From NCBI GenBank assembly GCA_003577005.1, contig QEUW01000443.1:1-6043 (forward strand): a stretch of 6,043 bases of DNA, written 5' to 3'. Source of the DNA: Chloroflexota bacterium (GTDB lineage: Bacteria > Chloroflexota > Anaerolineae > Caldilineales > Caldilineaceae). This document shows, piece after piece, positions 6,007 to 6,043 of the stretch. The first letter of the stretch is position 1; each line of letters starts with the position of its first letter. The position numbers and the translations under genes are program-made. The notes under the pieces are model-generated. The model was not told the origin of the DNA and did not search any database. It saw only the letters and a program-made list of their open reading frames with translations.

Positions 6007-6043
6007 TCATCGCATCTCCTCCCGCTCTAGCGCCTCATGCAGC
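6007..6043 (-). CDS. Last codons of an unidentified upstream gene
   Basis: The frame ends LHEALEREEMR and stops at TGA (6009-6007), overlapping the ATG of the HsdS tail by 4 nt (ATGA). Eleven residues are too few to identify the protein. By position it could be hsdM or a small gene between hsdM and hsdS, but the charged helical ending is not diagnostic. The four-base overlap and the ribosome binding site within this end suggest it is a genuine coding end coupled to the next frame. Confidence 0.4.
   Translation of the reverse strand, partial: LHEALEREEMR
6016..6023 (-). promoter_or_regulatory. Ribosome binding site of the HsdS-tail frame
   Basis: GGGAGGAG on the minus strand ends 5 nt before the ATG at 6010. 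Its strength suggests that it once served a full-length hsdS start, with the interior of the gene since lost. Confidence 0.6.

Larger units (their letters stand above)
5864..6010 (-). pseudogene. hsdS: HsdS remnant: only the C-terminal tail of the specificity subunit
   Basis: HsdS reads the target sequence for a type I enzyme and is normally around 400 residues. Here only a 48-codon frame remains. Residues 19-36 read LAALRDALLPKLFTGELS, the hallmark C-terminal end of HsdS proteins, followed by a normal ending and TGA (5866-5864). In frame upstream there is a TGA at 6037-6035, and none of the three frames shows HsdS target-recognition sequence. The ATG at 6010-6008 overlaps the stop of the previous gene as ATGA and has GGGAGGAG 5 nt upstream, so the piece may be translated. 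Its residues 6-16 are encoded by a perfect nested palindrome. No recognition domain remains, so this copy cannot confer specificity. It could be a deletion scar, or the tail left after recombination with an hsdS outside the window. Confidence 0.8.

Overview
This 6 kb window reads as part of a defence island. Every credible gene is on the minus strand, so transcription runs from the high-coordinate end to the low-coordinate end. The core is a type I restriction locus. It has a full-length HsdR motor/nuclease subunit (1135-4278), and far upstream of it a remnant of the specificity subunit HsdS (5864-6010) that keeps only the conserved C-terminal tail.

Order of transcription: (1) the last few codons of an unidentified gene (6007-6043); (2) the 48-codon HsdS tail, which contains a perfect 33-bp nested palindrome; (3) a short protein consisting almost only of a Schlafen-type AlbA_2 domain (5358-5867), overlapping the HsdS tail by 4 nt; (4) an AT-richer gene for a DUF6615-like protein with a candidate PD-(D/E)XK nuclease core (4433-5281); (5) hsdR; (6) a frame-disrupted gene of unknown function (321-1068); (7) the start of a gene resembling the N-terminus of large DEAD/DEAH-box (DUF1998-type) helicases, running off the window (1-222). 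Gaps are short (-4, 76, 154, 66 and 98 nt). Most starts have a clear Shine-Dalgarno sequence.

The organism is a bacterium of moderate to high GC that uses GGAGG-type ribosome binding sites and accepts TTG starts. The nested AGAAGCC/GGCTTCT palindrome and the protein flavour suggest a Chloroflexota-like genome, but only weakly. Base composition is uneven: a hand count gives 40 G+C of 60 in hsdR (3241-3300), 35 of 60 in the AlbA_2 gene (5641-5700) and 27 of 60 in the DUF6615-like gene (4861-4920). The last gene may therefore have arrived separately.

Functionally, HsdR needs HsdM and a working HsdS to recognise DNA. Neither is intact here, so the system is either dead, or HsdM and a complete HsdS lie beyond position 6043. 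The AlbA_2 and DUF6615 genes sit inside the restriction locus as guest genes, where accessory defence genes are often found. The helicase and its disrupted upstream neighbour may be a second defence module.
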